Source: Sphingomonas glacialis
GTDB taxonomy: Bacteria; Pseudomonadota; Alphaproteobacteria; Sphingomonadales; Sphingomonadaceae
Assembly: GCF_006439055.1 (NCBI RefSeq)
Contig: NZ_RCZC01000002.1
Coordinates: 765,351-829,350, forward strand
Length of the DNA: 64,000 nucleotides
Direction: 5' to 3'
Shown here one piece after another: positions 44,689 to 53,355 of this stretch. How positions within the stretch are numbered: position 1 is the stretch's first letter; each line of letters begins with the position of its first letter. The translations under genes and the position numbers were made by a program. The notes below the pieces were generated by a model. That model worked only from the letters and a program-made list of their open reading frames with translations. It had not been told where the DNA came from and made no database searches.

Positions 44689-45033
44689 TCAACCGCGCAT
44701 CGCGACGGCTTTGGTCAGCGTGTTGCGATTGGGCAGATAGGGGTTGCTGCGAACGACCGCGAGCGGCGCGATCGGCTTGTGGAAGTTGATGCCGCACGAC
44801 GTCCCGTCGCTCCACACCACCGTCCCGACCACTTCGAGCTCCTCCGCCAGGAGGACGATCTCCTCGCCGCGCTTGGGCAGATCGACGCCGCGCACGCAGG
44901 CGCCGACGCAAGAAATATCCGCAATCTCGACCGGATGCGGTCGGCGGTCGACAATCACCGTGCCGGCGAACCGGGTCGGATAGCGCTGTTCGCGTCGGGC
45001 AGTCTGAAGATCCTTGATAGTAGGCACGCCCAT
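44689..45033 (-). CDS. PilZ-domain c-di-GMP-binding protein
   Basis: 114 residues. The c-di-GMP signature is present: an RxxxR-type motif RREQRYPTRF near residue 14-23 and the D-x-S-x-x-G element in IADISCVGACVRG. The rest is a beta barrel (IVLLAEELEVVGTVVWSDGTSCGINFHKP). No other domain is attached, so it should act by binding partners. The only obvious c-di-GMP enzyme in the window is the GGDEF-EAL protein at 22.9 kb. An inverted repeat at 45083-45116 precedes it. Confidence 0.88.
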   Translation of the reverse strand: MGVPTIKDLQTARREQRYPTRFAGTVIVDRRPHPVEIADISCVGACVRGVDLPKRGEEIVLLAEELEVVGTVVWSDGTSCGINFHKPIAPLAVVRSNPYLPNRNTLTKAVAMRG

Positions 45034-45082
45034 AATCCCAAGTGTCCGGCTATCGGCACTAGGAAGATAACAGATACGACTT

Positions 45083-45116
45083 CGCTTCGTTCCTAATTTT
45101 GATCGCTAACGAAGCG
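45083..45116. repeat. Nine-base inverted repeat between DUF488 and PilZ genes
   Basis: CGCTTCGTT (45083-45091) and AACGAAGCG (45108-45116) are exact complements around an AT-rich 16-base loop (CCTAATTTTGATCGCT). It may be a terminator or attenuation hairpin after the DUF488 gene, or an operator for PilZ. Confidence 0.45.
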
Positions 45117-45125
45117 TTACGGCGA

Positions 45126-45557
45126 TCAGGCATACAGGTCGATAACTTCGGCATCGGCAGCTTCGGCGTCGAGCAGCAGCGTGCGATGGCAATGCGCCGG
45201 GTCGCGCTCGAAGCAGAGCAAGGCGCTCGGCTTCTCCGCCGCGAGCTCCAGCATCAGGGTGGTTTGCGCCTGCGCTTCGGGCAGGATGAGCTGCTCGGCA
45301 TAGACCGCCTCGAGCGTCGCGACATCGCCCTTCTTCGCCGCATCACGCCCGCGCTTGGGCGTGCCGAGGGCTTTCAGATGGACATAGTCGATCCCCGCCT
45401 CGGCGAGCGATGCGGCAAGCGACGTCTTCGAAAACCCCGGCCGACGCGACAAAGGCAGCGCACGAACGTCGATCACACGGGCAACGCCCGCCTTGGTCAG
45501 CGCGTCGATGAACGCGCCCATCGTCGTGGCTTCATAGCCGATCGTATAGATTTTCAT
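45126..45557 (-). CDS. DUF488 family protein
   Basis: 143 residues beginning MKIYTIGYEATTMGAFIDALTKAGVARVIDVRALPLSRRPGFSK, the usual DUF488 opening, with CFERDPAHCHRTLLL, whose Cys/His pair is characteristic. DUF488 proteins are small, of unknown function. There is 92 bases of spacer before the PilZ gene, with the inverted repeat in between. The TPR gene upstream ends at 45600, 42 bases before this start. Confidence 0.85.
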   Translation of the reverse strand: MKIYTIGYEATTMGAFIDALTKAGVARVIDVRALPLSRRPGFSKTSLAASLAEAGIDYVHLKALGTPKRGRDAAKKGDVATLEAVYAEQLILPEAQAQTTLMLELAAEKPSALLCFERDPAHCHRTLLLDAEAADAEVIDLYA

Positions 45558-45599
45558 GGCAGCTCCTCGCCCGCTATGTCGGGACGAGCCCTCGCGCGA

Positions 45600-47306
45600 T
45601 CAACGCGCGGCGTGCTGCGCCGATCCGGCCGCCGCCAGCAGCGTCTGCGCGACGGTCTTTTCGGGCGAATCATAGCCGCCGTAAAGCACCGGAATCAGCA
45701 CCTGCCGCGCGAGATCGGCATGGCCCTGCCGCAGCAATTCGCGCGCGAGTGCGACCCGGGGCCCCGGCGCGGCGGGCACGGCTTGCGTCACCTTGACCAG
45801 CCCGAGCACCGCTTGGTCCGGAACGGGATCGCCCGCCTCGGCATAGCTGTTGAAGAAAGCGAGCAGCGGAAGCGGCGTGTCATTGTCGATCCGCAGCGCG
45901 CGGACGATCGGCACACGCGCCGCCTTGAGCCCGCGCACACGATCGCTCGCCGGCCCCGCCAGCGCCTGGTGCGTCAGCGCGATGCCCTTCCACGCCAGCG
46001 CGCGGATATTGTCGGGCGTCTTGGCGAGCACGCGCTCGGCCGAATCAAGACACGCGTCGTTCTGCCCGGCACGGCATTCGACCTCGGCCTCTGTCAGCAG
46101 CGCTTCGGCATTATAGGGCAGGTCCGCGACGGTGTCGTGGAGCTGCGCCACCCAGGCACTGTCCGCCGCACCGCCGGCGAGGCGCGTGCCAAGCTCGAGC
46201 CGCGCCTCGATCACCGCCGCACTGCTGCGCGATACGACGTTGATCGTAGGATCGCCGCCCGGTGGCGGCACGGCGTCGGCGCGGGCATATTCGGTGCCGC
46301 GTTCCTGATAGACATCGAGATCGTGCTGGACCCGCTTGAGATCGCCGAACACCTTGGCCGCCTCGGCCAGCGGCACGCCGCGCCCGATCTCTGCCATGTA
46401 GCGCTGGAATTGCTGGCTGCGCTCGGGCTTGAGCTGCGAGAAGAGGAAGAAATGCGTCAGCAGCCAGGCATGATACGGCGTCCAATGCGCCTTGCCCGCG
46501 TCCCCTTCGAGATATTCCCCGGTCAGGATCGGCCGCACCCGAAGCGAGCCATACGCGTAGAACACCTGTCGATAATCGAGCGGATCGCGCGCATAGTCGA
46601 CCTTGCCGTCGCGCCGGACATCGAACGTCGAGAATAACGCGCCAACGCCGTCGAGATACCAGCGCGGATAGGCGGCGGGCATGTAGGTCAGCAGGAAATG
46701 CTGCGCGAACGCCGAATAGAGCACCGCCTCCCATTTCCGCGCGATCGGCGGGCGGTTGGCGGTCTCGGCCATACCGGTGCCCATGCTTCCTTCGGAATCG
46801 ATCGATCCTGAAGCGTCCTCGACATCGCGATCCTCGGCGAGCGCGGTGGAGAGCTTGATCACCTGGTCGGTCCGCGCGACGGCGAGGACGGGACCGTCCT
46901 CGCGCGGATCGTAATAGCGCTCGCCCGCAAACGTCGCCGCATAGGGGCCTTCTTCCGAGCGCAGGTTGCGCAGCTTCATCGCCTGGAAGAAATCGGCCGA
47001 ATCGACGAGCGTCACTTGCAGCTTGACGGTGTCGTCGGCGGCATCGGTGCGGTGATAGAGCCGCGCCATCAGGGCGTAGAGCCGCTCGAGAGCGTTGGTG
47101 ACGCGCTTGAGCTCCGCCTCGCTCCCCTTGCTCGTGACGATGACATGCGCCGACTCGGCGCGCCGCCACGCGCTCGGCGCATCGACCGCACCCTGGACGA
47201 CGATGTCGGGCCCGGTCTTGGCCTGGACCGGCGGCTGTTGTGCCGCTGCGGGTGTCGCGACACTCCACCATATCGCCGCTGCAGCAAGATACCGGCCGAT
47301 CGCCAT
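45600..47306 (-). CDS. Secreted protein with degenerate peptidase-MA-like region and TPR C terminus
   Basis: 568 residues from the ATG at 47306. A signal peptide ([22 protein letters not shown]) is clear. The N-terminal part has the DUF1570/peptidase-MA style ([62 protein letters not shown]). However, the expected HExxH reads AFAQH, so zinc catalysis is unlikely. The C-terminal part has TPR-like repeats ([51 protein letters not shown]). Probably an exported scaffold or substrate binder. The frame is open upstream to 48074 over trmFO, but the signal peptide fixes the start. Confidence 0.72.
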   Translation of the reverse strand: MAIGRYLAAAAIWWSVATPAAAQQPPVQAKTGPDIVVQGAVDAPSAWRRAESAHVIVTSKGSEAELKRVTNALERLYALMARLYHRTDAADDTVKLQVTLVDSADFFQAMKLRNLRSEEGPYAATFAGERYYDPREDGPVLAVARTDQVIKLSTALAEDRDVEDASGSIDSEGSMGTGMAETANRPPIARKWEAVLYSAFAQHFLLTYMPAAYPRWYLDGVGALFSTFDVRRDGKVDYARDPLDYRQVFYAYGSLRVRPILTGEYLEGDAGKAHWTPYHAWLLTHFFLFSQLKPERSQQFQRYMAEIGRGVPLAEAAKVFGDLKRVQHDLDVYQERGTEYARADAVPPPGGDPTINVVSRSSAAVIEARLELGTRLAGGAADSAWVAQLHDTVADLPYNAEALLTEAEVECRAGQNDACLDSAERVLAKTPDNIRALAWKGIALTHQALAGPASDRVRGLKAARVPIVRALRIDNDTPLPLLAFFNSYAEAGDPVPDQAVLGLVKVTQAVPAAPGPRVALARELLRQGHADLARQVLIPVLYGGYDSPEKTVAQTLLAAAGSAQHAAR

Positions 47307-47517
47307 GACACGACTCCGTAGGTGGCAGGAAATGTTTGCCAAGCGCAACCATATCGCGCGGCGGACGCGGGTGGTAGAGGGCGAGCGCACTAAGCCTCTA
47401 AATTCATGTGTGAAGTTTATGTCATGTGGCCGAGGCATCCGCGGTGGCACGGGTCCGCCGATCGCTCCGAATGCACGCCCTTTGCCACCCCGCGCCGCAC
47501 CCGCTATCAGCCAGCGC

Positions 47518-48831
47518 ATGACACATGACGTACACATTATCGGCGGAGGCCTAGCGGGCTCCGAAGCCGCCTGGCAGCTCGCCGAGGCTGGCTTCAAGGT
47601 GAAGCTTTCGGAAATGCGCGGATCGGGCGAGATGACGCCGGCGCACCAGACCGACGGCCTTGCCGAACTGGTCTGCTCGAACAGCTTCCGCTCGGACGAT
47701 GCGACGAGCAACGCGGTCGGGCTGATCCACCAGGAGATGCGCACGCTCGGCTCGCTCATCCTGCGCGAGGCGGACGTCCACAAGGTGCCCGCTGGCTCCG
47801 CGCTCGCGGTCGATCGCGATCGCTTCTCCGAGGGCGTCACCGACTCGCTGATCGCGCACCCCAACATCACGGTGGTGCGCGAACGCGTCGATGCCCTGCC
47901 CGAGACCGGCATGACGATCGTCGCGACCGGTCCGCTCACCGCGCCCGCGCTCGCCGAGACGATCGGCACTGCGACCGGCAAGGACGCGCTCGCCTTTTTC
48001 GACGCGATCGCGCCGATCGTCCATTTCGACAGCATCGACATGGAGACCGCCTGGATGGCGTCACGTTGGGACAAGGGTGATACGAAGGATTACATCAACT
48101 GCCCGATGACGAAGGACGAATATCTCGCCTTTCACACCGGGCTGATCGACGGCGAGAAGACCGAGTTCAAGGAATGGGAGGACGTCCCCTATTTCGAGGG
48201 CTGCATGCCGATCGAGGTCGCGGCGTCGCGCGGGGTCGACACGCTGCGCTACGGGCCGATGAAGCCCGTCGGGCTCGACGATCCGCGCACCGGGCGCTGG
48301 CCCTATGCGGTCGTGCAGCTGCGCCAGGACAATGCCTCGGCCACGCTGTGGAACATCGTCGGCTTCCAGACCAAATTGAAGCATAGCGAGCAGGTCCGGC
48401 TGTTCCGCACGATCCCCGGGCTGCAGAATGCCGAGTTCGCGCGGCTCGGAGGTCTGCACCGCAACACCTTCATCCGCTCGCCCGAACTGCTCGATCCGAC
48501 GCTGCGACTGAAGGCACGGCCGAACATCCGCTTTGCCGGGCAGATCACCGGCTGCGAAGGCTATGTCGAGAGCGCGGCGATCGGGCTGCTCGCCGGGCGA
48601 TTCGCCGCGGCCGAACTCGGCGGTGCGGCGATGCCCCCGCCCCCGGTGGAGACCGCGCTCGGCGCCTTGCTGCATCACATCACCGGTGCGGCGGTGGCCG
48701 AGACGTATCAGCCGATGAACGTCAATTTCGGCCTGTTCCCGCCGATCGCTGGCCGCACCAAAAAGGCCGATCGCAAGAAGATGTACACCGATCGCGCGCG
48801 CGACGCGCTCACCGCCTGGATGGCCGCGTAA
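47518..48831 (+). CDS. trmFO: Methylenetetrahydrofolate-tRNA-(uracil(54)-C5)-methyltransferase TrmFO
   Basis: 437 residues from the ATG at 47518. The FAD-binding GxGxxG is in [30 protein letters not shown], followed by the family signatures [25 protein letters not shown] and [52 protein letters not shown] and [19 protein letters not shown]. TrmFO makes ribothymidine-54 in tRNA using folate rather than SAM, the usual system in bacteria lacking TrmA. It stands divergently from the TPR gene (211-base spacer with an AT-rich patch near 47390-47420). Confidence 0.96.
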   Translation: MTHDVHIIGGGLAGSEAAWQLAEAGFKVKLSEMRGSGEMTPAHQTDGLAELVCSNSFRSDDATSNAVGLIHQEMRTLGSLILREADVHKVPAGSALAVDRDRFSEGVTDSLIAHPNITVVRERVDALPETGMTIVATGPLTAPALAETIGTATGKDALAFFDAIAPIVHFDSIDMETAWMASRWDKGDTKDYINCPMTKDEYLAFHTGLIDGEKTEFKEWEDVPYFEGCMPIEVAASRGVDTLRYGPMKPVGLDDPRTGRWPYAVVQLRQDNASATLWNIVGFQTKLKHSEQVRLFRTIPGLQNAEFARLGGLHRNTFIRSPELLDPTLRLKARPNIRFAGQITGCEGYVESAAIGLLAGRFAAAELGGAAMPPPPVETALGALLHHITGAAVAETYQPMNVNFGLFPPIAGRTKKADRKKMYTDRARDALTAWMAA

Positions 48832-48840
48832 CGCCAGCGA

Positions 48841-49323
48841 TCAGCTGTCCTCACCGTTCGCCGGCGCCTCGTCCTTGGCCGCCGGCGGACAGTCGCGCCG
48901 CACGCGTGGCGGCTTGCGCTTGACCGCGGTCTTGGCAAATTCGACCGGCGTCATCGCGCCCGATTTGTCGGCATCGGCAAGCGCAAACTTGCCCTCGGCC
49001 TTCACCGCCCATTCGTCGAACGCCAGCGTGCCGTCATGGTTGACGTCGAGCTTGGCGAACGCCTTGCGCCGCGCGGCGAGATATTCCTCGCGCGTCACCG
49101 TGCCGTCGCGGTCCTTGTCATAGCGGTCGAAGCGCTTCTGCTCACGCGTGGCATCGCTCGCCTCTGGAACGCTGTCGGGGAGCGCCGCCGCAGCGCCCGC
49201 CTGCGCCGACGCGGGCGGCGCCAGCGGCAACGCGGCGACCGAGCGCGCGTTGCGATTGAACACCAGGATCCCCGCTGCGACCAGCGCCAACGTCGCCAGC
49301 CCACCCACCAGATAGCGCCACAT
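48841..49323 (-). CDS. Membrane-anchored EF-hand calcium-binding protein
   Basis: 160 residues from the ATG at 49323. One N-terminal membrane helix (YLVGGLATLALVAAGILVF), an Ala/Pro linker, then three EF-hand loops: DKDRDGTVTREE, DVNHDGTLAFDE and DADKSGAMTPVE, the third lacking some canonical oxygens. The topology places the hands in the periplasm. EF-hand proteins of this small type are common in alphaproteobacteria and probably bind calcium; the partner is unknown. It ends nine bases from the trmFO stop on the opposite strand and lies 56 bases downstream of the next gene. Confidence 0.85.
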   Translation of the reverse strand: MWRYLVGGLATLALVAAGILVFNRNARSVAALPLAPPASAQAGAAAALPDSVPEASDATREQKRFDRYDKDRDGTVTREEYLAARRKAFAKLDVNHDGTLAFDEWAVKAEGKFALADADKSGAMTPVEFAKTAVKRKPPRVRRDCPPAAKDEAPANGEDS

Positions 49324-49379
49324 ATCGTCCCCCCACGACTGTCGCAGCAGGATAACCCATTCTAACGCATTGTGAAAGT

Positions 49380-50054
49380 CTATCGTCCGGTGACGCGGTG
49401 CAACGCCAGACGCGCAACCCGCCGCGGCGCGCCATGCGCGATCGGCGTATCGAGCGGCACCGCCAGATCCATCCGCGCAAGCTGCGCCAGCGCACCGAGC
49501 GCGCGTCCGGCACGGCTCCAGCGCACCGCCGTCGCCGCCGCGATCGCGCCGGACGCGGCGGTGGCGATTCGGCGCGCGCTCTCGGGGTCGCGCACGTTGC
49601 GCGCGAGATCGGCCAGCGCCCATCCCTCCCCCGCGGCTTCGACCGGATCGCGCGGCGCGCCACCCACCAGCGCCTGCGCTGCAACGAACAGGCCACGGCC
49701 GCGCGCCGCGGCATGAAGCTGCAGCGCGGTCGTGTCGATCGCCTCGGCCTCGAGCAACGCCTCCCAGCCATCGATCATCGCGGCGAGCCGCGCCCCACTG
49801 ACACCGTTTCGAACCACGTTGTCCGCAAGCGCCTGCAACACCGGCTGCGCGGGCGGCGGTGCGCTATCGAGCGCGCTCAGCGCGCTATGCCACCACGTCA
49901 GCCGCATCTGCCCGACCATCGGCTCGCGCGTCGTGCGCAGGATCTGGCCAAGCGTATCGTCGAGCGCGAACAGCGCGGCGAGCGAAGCCCGCGCGGCTTC
50001 GGGCGCATAGCTTAACGCCAGCGCCCGTTCGGGGCCGGTTTGATACGTAACCAT
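49380..50054 (-). CDS. Squalene/phytoene-synthase-family protein, shortened and degenerate (NDUFAF6-like)
   Basis: 224 residues. Visible remnants of the isoprenoid synthase fold: YAPEAARASLAALFALDDTLGQILRTTREPMVGQMRLTWWHSAL and WALADLARNVRDPES near the second Asp region. The canonical DxxED pairs of phytoene synthase are not clearly intact, the length is well below that of active enzymes, and the REPMVGQMRLTWW pattern recalls the NDUFAF6 branch, which in mitochondria assists complex I assembly. A non-catalytic chaperone role is therefore as likely as terpenoid synthesis. It is divergent from the TadG-like gene with 75 bases between starts. Confidence 0.7.
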   Translation of the reverse strand: MVTYQTGPERALALSYAPEAARASLAALFALDDTLGQILRTTREPMVGQMRLTWWHSALSALDSAPPPAQPVLQALADNVVRNGVSGARLAAMIDGWEALLEAEAIDTTALQLHAAARGRGLFVAAQALVGGAPRDPVEAAGEGWALADLARNVRDPESARRIATAASGAIAAATAVRWSRAGRALGALAQLARMDLAVPLDTPIAHGAPRRVARLALHRVTGR

Positions 50055-50129
50055 GTTATTAACCTAGCAGCTTTAATGGACATTACAGGATGGCGCGGCA
50101 TGCGCGACGTTTGAGGTCGGAAGCGAGCG

Positions 50130-52031
50130 ATGCGGGACGGGTGGATGGCGAAGGCAAATAGCGTGCGCACGATGGGAATCGCGCGTTTGCTCAGATGTCT
50201 CTCGTGCCTGCGCCGCGACGTCGCCGGCAACGCGCTCGCGATCATGGCGGCCGCGCTGATTCCGATGGCGGGCATGGTCGGCGGCGCTATCGACATCAGC
50301 CGCATGTATATCATCAAGACCCGCATGCAACACGCCTGCGACGCCGGCGCGCTCGCTGGCCGCAAGCAGATGGGCGGCGGCATTTGGGGCACCGACGACA
50401 ATACGGTCGCGGAGAAATTCTACGACGCGAACTTCCCGGCGAACGGCTATGGCAGCACCGGGACGACCCGGTCCTTTGCGGAAAGCGGCGGGACGGTAAC
50501 CGGCACCGCCACCGCAACGGTCCCGATGACGCTGATGCGCGTGCTCGGCGTCAACACGCAGTCGCTCGCGGTGTCGTGCGATTCGGAAATGCGGCTTCCC
50601 AATACCGATGTGATGTTCGTGCTCGACGTGACGGGTTCGATGAACTGCACCGCGACCTCCACCACCTGCACCAACAATAACGGCGTCCCGGCGACGGGAT
50701 CGAAGATCGACGGACTCAAGACGGCGGTCAAATGCTTCTTCGAAATCGTCGCTCGCCTAAAGACCAACGCGACCTGTGCGACCACCAACGCGACGGGGGG
50801 TACCGGGAACCAGGTGCAGATCCGCTTCGGATTCATGCCCTATGCCAGCAACGTCAATGTCGGCTACCTACTGCCACCGGCCTACCTCGCCGACAGCTGG
50901 AGCTACCAGTCGCGCAAGTTCGTCAGTTCCTCCTGGAGCGCATGGAGCGCCTATAGTCAGTCGAACAGCACCCAGAATGGCACCTGCACCGTCGCCAGGT
51001 CGGATACCGCGACGACGCAATATAAGGTCGATAAAACGAGCTCGTCATCGTACTCCGGGACGAACTATTATTGCACCCAATCGTACAGAACGCTGACAGT
51101 CACGTGGCATTACGGCAAGATTGCCCAGCCTGTCAGCGCGCTGAAAAGCGGTTCCACTTGGAATACCAGTCTCACCCTTCCAATCGGTGCGGGTGGCGCT
51201 GATCGGTCGATCACGTGGGATGGCTGCATCCAGGAACGCCCGACGGTCGCAACCACCAATTACACGCCGATCCCCAGCACCGCCTACGATCTCAACATCG
51301 ATCTCGTCCCCACGGCGGGCAACAGCAACTCGCTATGGGGTCCCTCGCTGCCTGACGCGATCTACCTTCGCAACATCTCCAATAGCTACAATCAGGCGAC
51401 GAACACGGAAAGCGACTCGACCAACGACTATTACAACTCGAGCGACGATTATTGCCCGACCGCTGCGAAAAAGCTGCAGAGCTGGAGCGATGCGGCTTCG
51501 TTCGACCAATATGTCGACAGCCTGGTCGCCCAAGGCAACACCTATCACGACATCGGCATGCTGTGGGGCGCGCGCTTCATGTCGCCGACGGGAATCTTCG
51601 CGCCGGAAAATGCCGTTACCCAGCCAAACGGGAGCTATAGTGGCGGCGCTGACATCCAACGCCACATGATCTTCATGACCGACGGCGATTCGACATCGAA
51701 CCCGTGCGACTACAACGCCTATGGCGTCCCCTTCTACGATCAGAAGCAGACGACCGACGTCGGCCTGGCGCAGAATTGCGGGACCAATCGACAAACCTTG
51801 ATCGACCAGATCAACCTGCGCCTCGCGGCGTTGTGCACGTCGGTGAAGAACAAGAACATCACGCTGTGGGTGATTTCGTTTGGTAACGGCACCAACACCG
51901 ATACCGAGAGCCGCCTGCAAACCTGCGCGACATCGCCGTCCTACTATTTCAAGGCGGCCGATTCGGCCGCGCTGCAAACGCAGTTCGCCGCGATCGCGAA
52001 CAAGATTTCCGCGCTGAGGCTCACCAAATGA
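50130..52031 (+). CDS. TadG-like pilus-assembly protein with VWA domain
   Basis: 633 residues. The N terminus (LRRDVAGNALAIMAAALIPMAGMVGGAIDISRMYIIKTRMQHACDAGALAGRKQM) is the TadE/TadG type: a single membrane helix with a prepilin-like basic prefix. A VWA domain follows with a MIDAS motif DVTGSMN near residue 171, interrupted by a long Ser/Thr/Tyr/Asn-rich insert (about residues 260-480) of lower GC, and the later acidic loop FMTDGDSTSNPCDYN. Multiple cysteines suggest disulfides. Putative role: surface adhesion or pilus-associated protein. No cpaA-F/tad ATPase genes are in the window. Its stop overlaps the next start (ATGA). Confidence 0.85.
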   Translation: MRDGWMAKANSVRTMGIARLLRCLSCLRRDVAGNALAIMAAALIPMAGMVGGAIDISRMYIIKTRMQHACDAGALAGRKQMGGGIWGTDDNTVAEKFYDANFPANGYGSTGTTRSFAESGGTVTGTATATVPMTLMRVLGVNTQSLAVSCDSEMRLPNTDVMFVLDVTGSMNCTATSTTCTNNNGVPATGSKIDGLKTAVKCFFEIVARLKTNATCATTNATGGTGNQVQIRFGFMPYASNVNVGYLLPPAYLADSWSYQSRKFVSSSWSAWSAYSQSNSTQNGTCTVARSDTATTQYKVDKTSSSSYSGTNYYCTQSYRTLTVTWHYGKIAQPVSALKSGSTWNTSLTLPIGAGGADRSITWDGCIQERPTVATTNYTPIPSTAYDLNIDLVPTAGNSNSLWGPSLPDAIYLRNISNSYNQATNTESDSTNDYYNSSDDYCPTAAKKLQSWSDAASFDQYVDSLVAQGNTYHDIGMLWGARFMSPTGIFAPENAVTQPNGSYSGGADIQRHMIFMTDGDSTSNPCDYNAYGVPFYDQKQTTDVGLAQNCGTNRQTLIDQINLRLAALCTSVKNKNITLWVISFGNGTNTDTESRLQTCATSPSYYFKAADSAALQTQFAAIANKISALRLTK

Positions 52032-52645
52032 CGCCGCGGGCTCTACGTGCGCCTTGCCTGTATCGCGACACCCGTGGTGCGGCGCTGATCGAGTTCGCGA
52101 TTGTCGCGCCGGTCCTGTGCCTGCTGTTAATCGGTGGGTTCGATATTGCCCATACGCTGTACACGCGCGCCATCCTGCAGGGCATCGTGCAGAAGGTCGC
52201 ACGCGACGCGAGTCTTGAAACGGGAACCGACGCGCAGGTCTCCGCCGCGCTCGATGCCCGCGTCACCGCGCAGGTCTCCGCGCTGACCAAGAATCCGCAG
52301 ATCGTCTTCACGCGGCGCTTCTACCGCACCTTCAGCCTGGCGGCCGCCGCACAGGCCGAGTCGTATACCGACACCAACAAGAACGGCACCTGCGACGCGG
52401 GCGAGCCGTATGTCGATGCCAACAACAATACGGTGTGGGACTCGGACGGCGGCGACGCTGGGCAAGGCGGTGCGAAGGACCGGACGCTCTACACGGTGAC
52501 GGTCGCCTATCCGCACATGTTCCCGCTGTGGAGGTTCCTCGGGACGTCCAGCACCACCAATCTGGTGGCGACGACGATCCTCCAGAACCAACCGTATTCG
52601 GACCAGGCAAGCTATGCCGCCGCGACCGTGAGAAACTGCCCATGA
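52028..52645 (+). CDS. TadE-family protein with Asp/Asn-rich insert
   Basis: 205 residues. N-terminal TadE helix: RDTRGAALIEFAIVAPVLCLLLIGGFDIAHTLYTRAILQGIVQKVARDASLETG. After residue ~100 it carries DTNKNGTCDAGEPYVDANNNTVWDSDGGD, resembling calcium-binding dockerin/EF-like loops, unusual in TadE proteins. The gene is coupled by ATGA to TadG upstream and TadE-2 downstream. Minor pseudopilins of this family are membrane-anchored and assist Flp pilus assembly. Confidence 0.85.
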   Translation: MTPRALRAPCLYRDTRGAALIEFAIVAPVLCLLLIGGFDIAHTLYTRAILQGIVQKVARDASLETGTDAQVSAALDARVTAQVSALTKNPQIVFTRRFYRTFSLAAAAQAESYTDTNKNGTCDAGEPYVDANNNTVWDSDGGDAGQGGAKDRTLYTVTVAYPHMFPLWRFLGTSSTTNLVATTILQNQPYSDQASYAAATVRNCP

Positions 52646-53310
52646 CCCGCTTCTCGTCTTTCGTGATCGAGCGCGCGAAGCGGCTCGACCAGAATCGCAG
52701 CGGCGTTGCGCTGATCGAATTCGCGCTGCTGCTGCCGGTCTTCATCGTTCTCAGCCTGACCGGCGCCGAGATCACGAATTTCATCACCACCAAGATGCGC
52801 GTCAGCCAATTGGCGCTGCAGCTCGCCGACGATGCCGCGCGGATGGGAACGGGCAGTCAGCTCTCGGCCAAGACGATCAGCGAATCCGACATCAACGACG
52901 TCTTTATCGGCGCGAACCTGCAATCGGGCGAACTGAAGCTGCAGACCAACGGGCGAGTCATCCTCACCGATCTCGAGCCGACCGCGAACCCGAATACGGC
53001 GAACACCTACAAGATCGGGTGGCAGCGCTGCTACGGCGCGCAGACCAGTTACGTGCCGCTCTATACGACCAGCACGAAAACGGGCCTAACCGGACTCGGC
53101 CCAACGGGGCGGCAAGTCATAACGCCCGACAACAACGCGACCATGTTCGTCGAGGTCTATTATCTCTACACACCACTCGTGAAGACGTCGCTGTCGCCGA
53201 GCACGTATATCGTCGAATATGCCTCGATGCTCGTCCGCGACGCGCGCGATCTTACCGGCGGCAATAGCGGGGTCTATCCGGTGGCCGGGGTGACCGCCTC
53301 GAACTGCTAA
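52642..53310 (+). CDS. TadE-family protein (second copy)
   Basis: 222 residues from the ATG at 52642 (overlapping the previous stop). The TadE helix reads NRSGVALIEFALLLPVFIVLSLTGAEITNFITTKMRVSQLALQLADDAARMG. A secreted-like domain follows (TISESDINDVFIGANLQSGELKLQTNGRVILTDLEPTANPN; YYLYTPLVKTSLSPSTYIVEYASMLVRDARDL). A C-terminal Cys pair is possible. It has low similarity to its neighbour outside the helix. The three-gene unit ends in a terminator. Confidence 0.85.
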   Translation: MTRFSSFVIERAKRLDQNRSGVALIEFALLLPVFIVLSLTGAEITNFITTKMRVSQLALQLADDAARMGTGSQLSAKTISESDINDVFIGANLQSGELKLQTNGRVILTDLEPTANPNTANTYKIGWQRCYGAQTSYVPLYTTSTKTGLTGLGPTGRQVITPDNNATMFVEVYYLYTPLVKTSLSPSTYIVEYASMLVRDARDLTGGNSGVYPVAGVTASNC

Positions 53311-53319
53311 CCTACGAAA

Positions 53320-53353
53320 AGGGCCTCTTTCCACTAGGAAGAGGCCCTCTTTG
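53320..53353. terminator. Bidirectional hairpin between tadE and pdhB
   Basis: GGGCCTCTTTCC (53321-53332), loop ACTA, GGAAGAGGCCC (53337-53347) pair with one bulge; an A-run on the left and TCTTTGCTTT on the right provide terminators for both converging operons. Confidence 0.85.
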
Positions 53354-53355
53354 CT

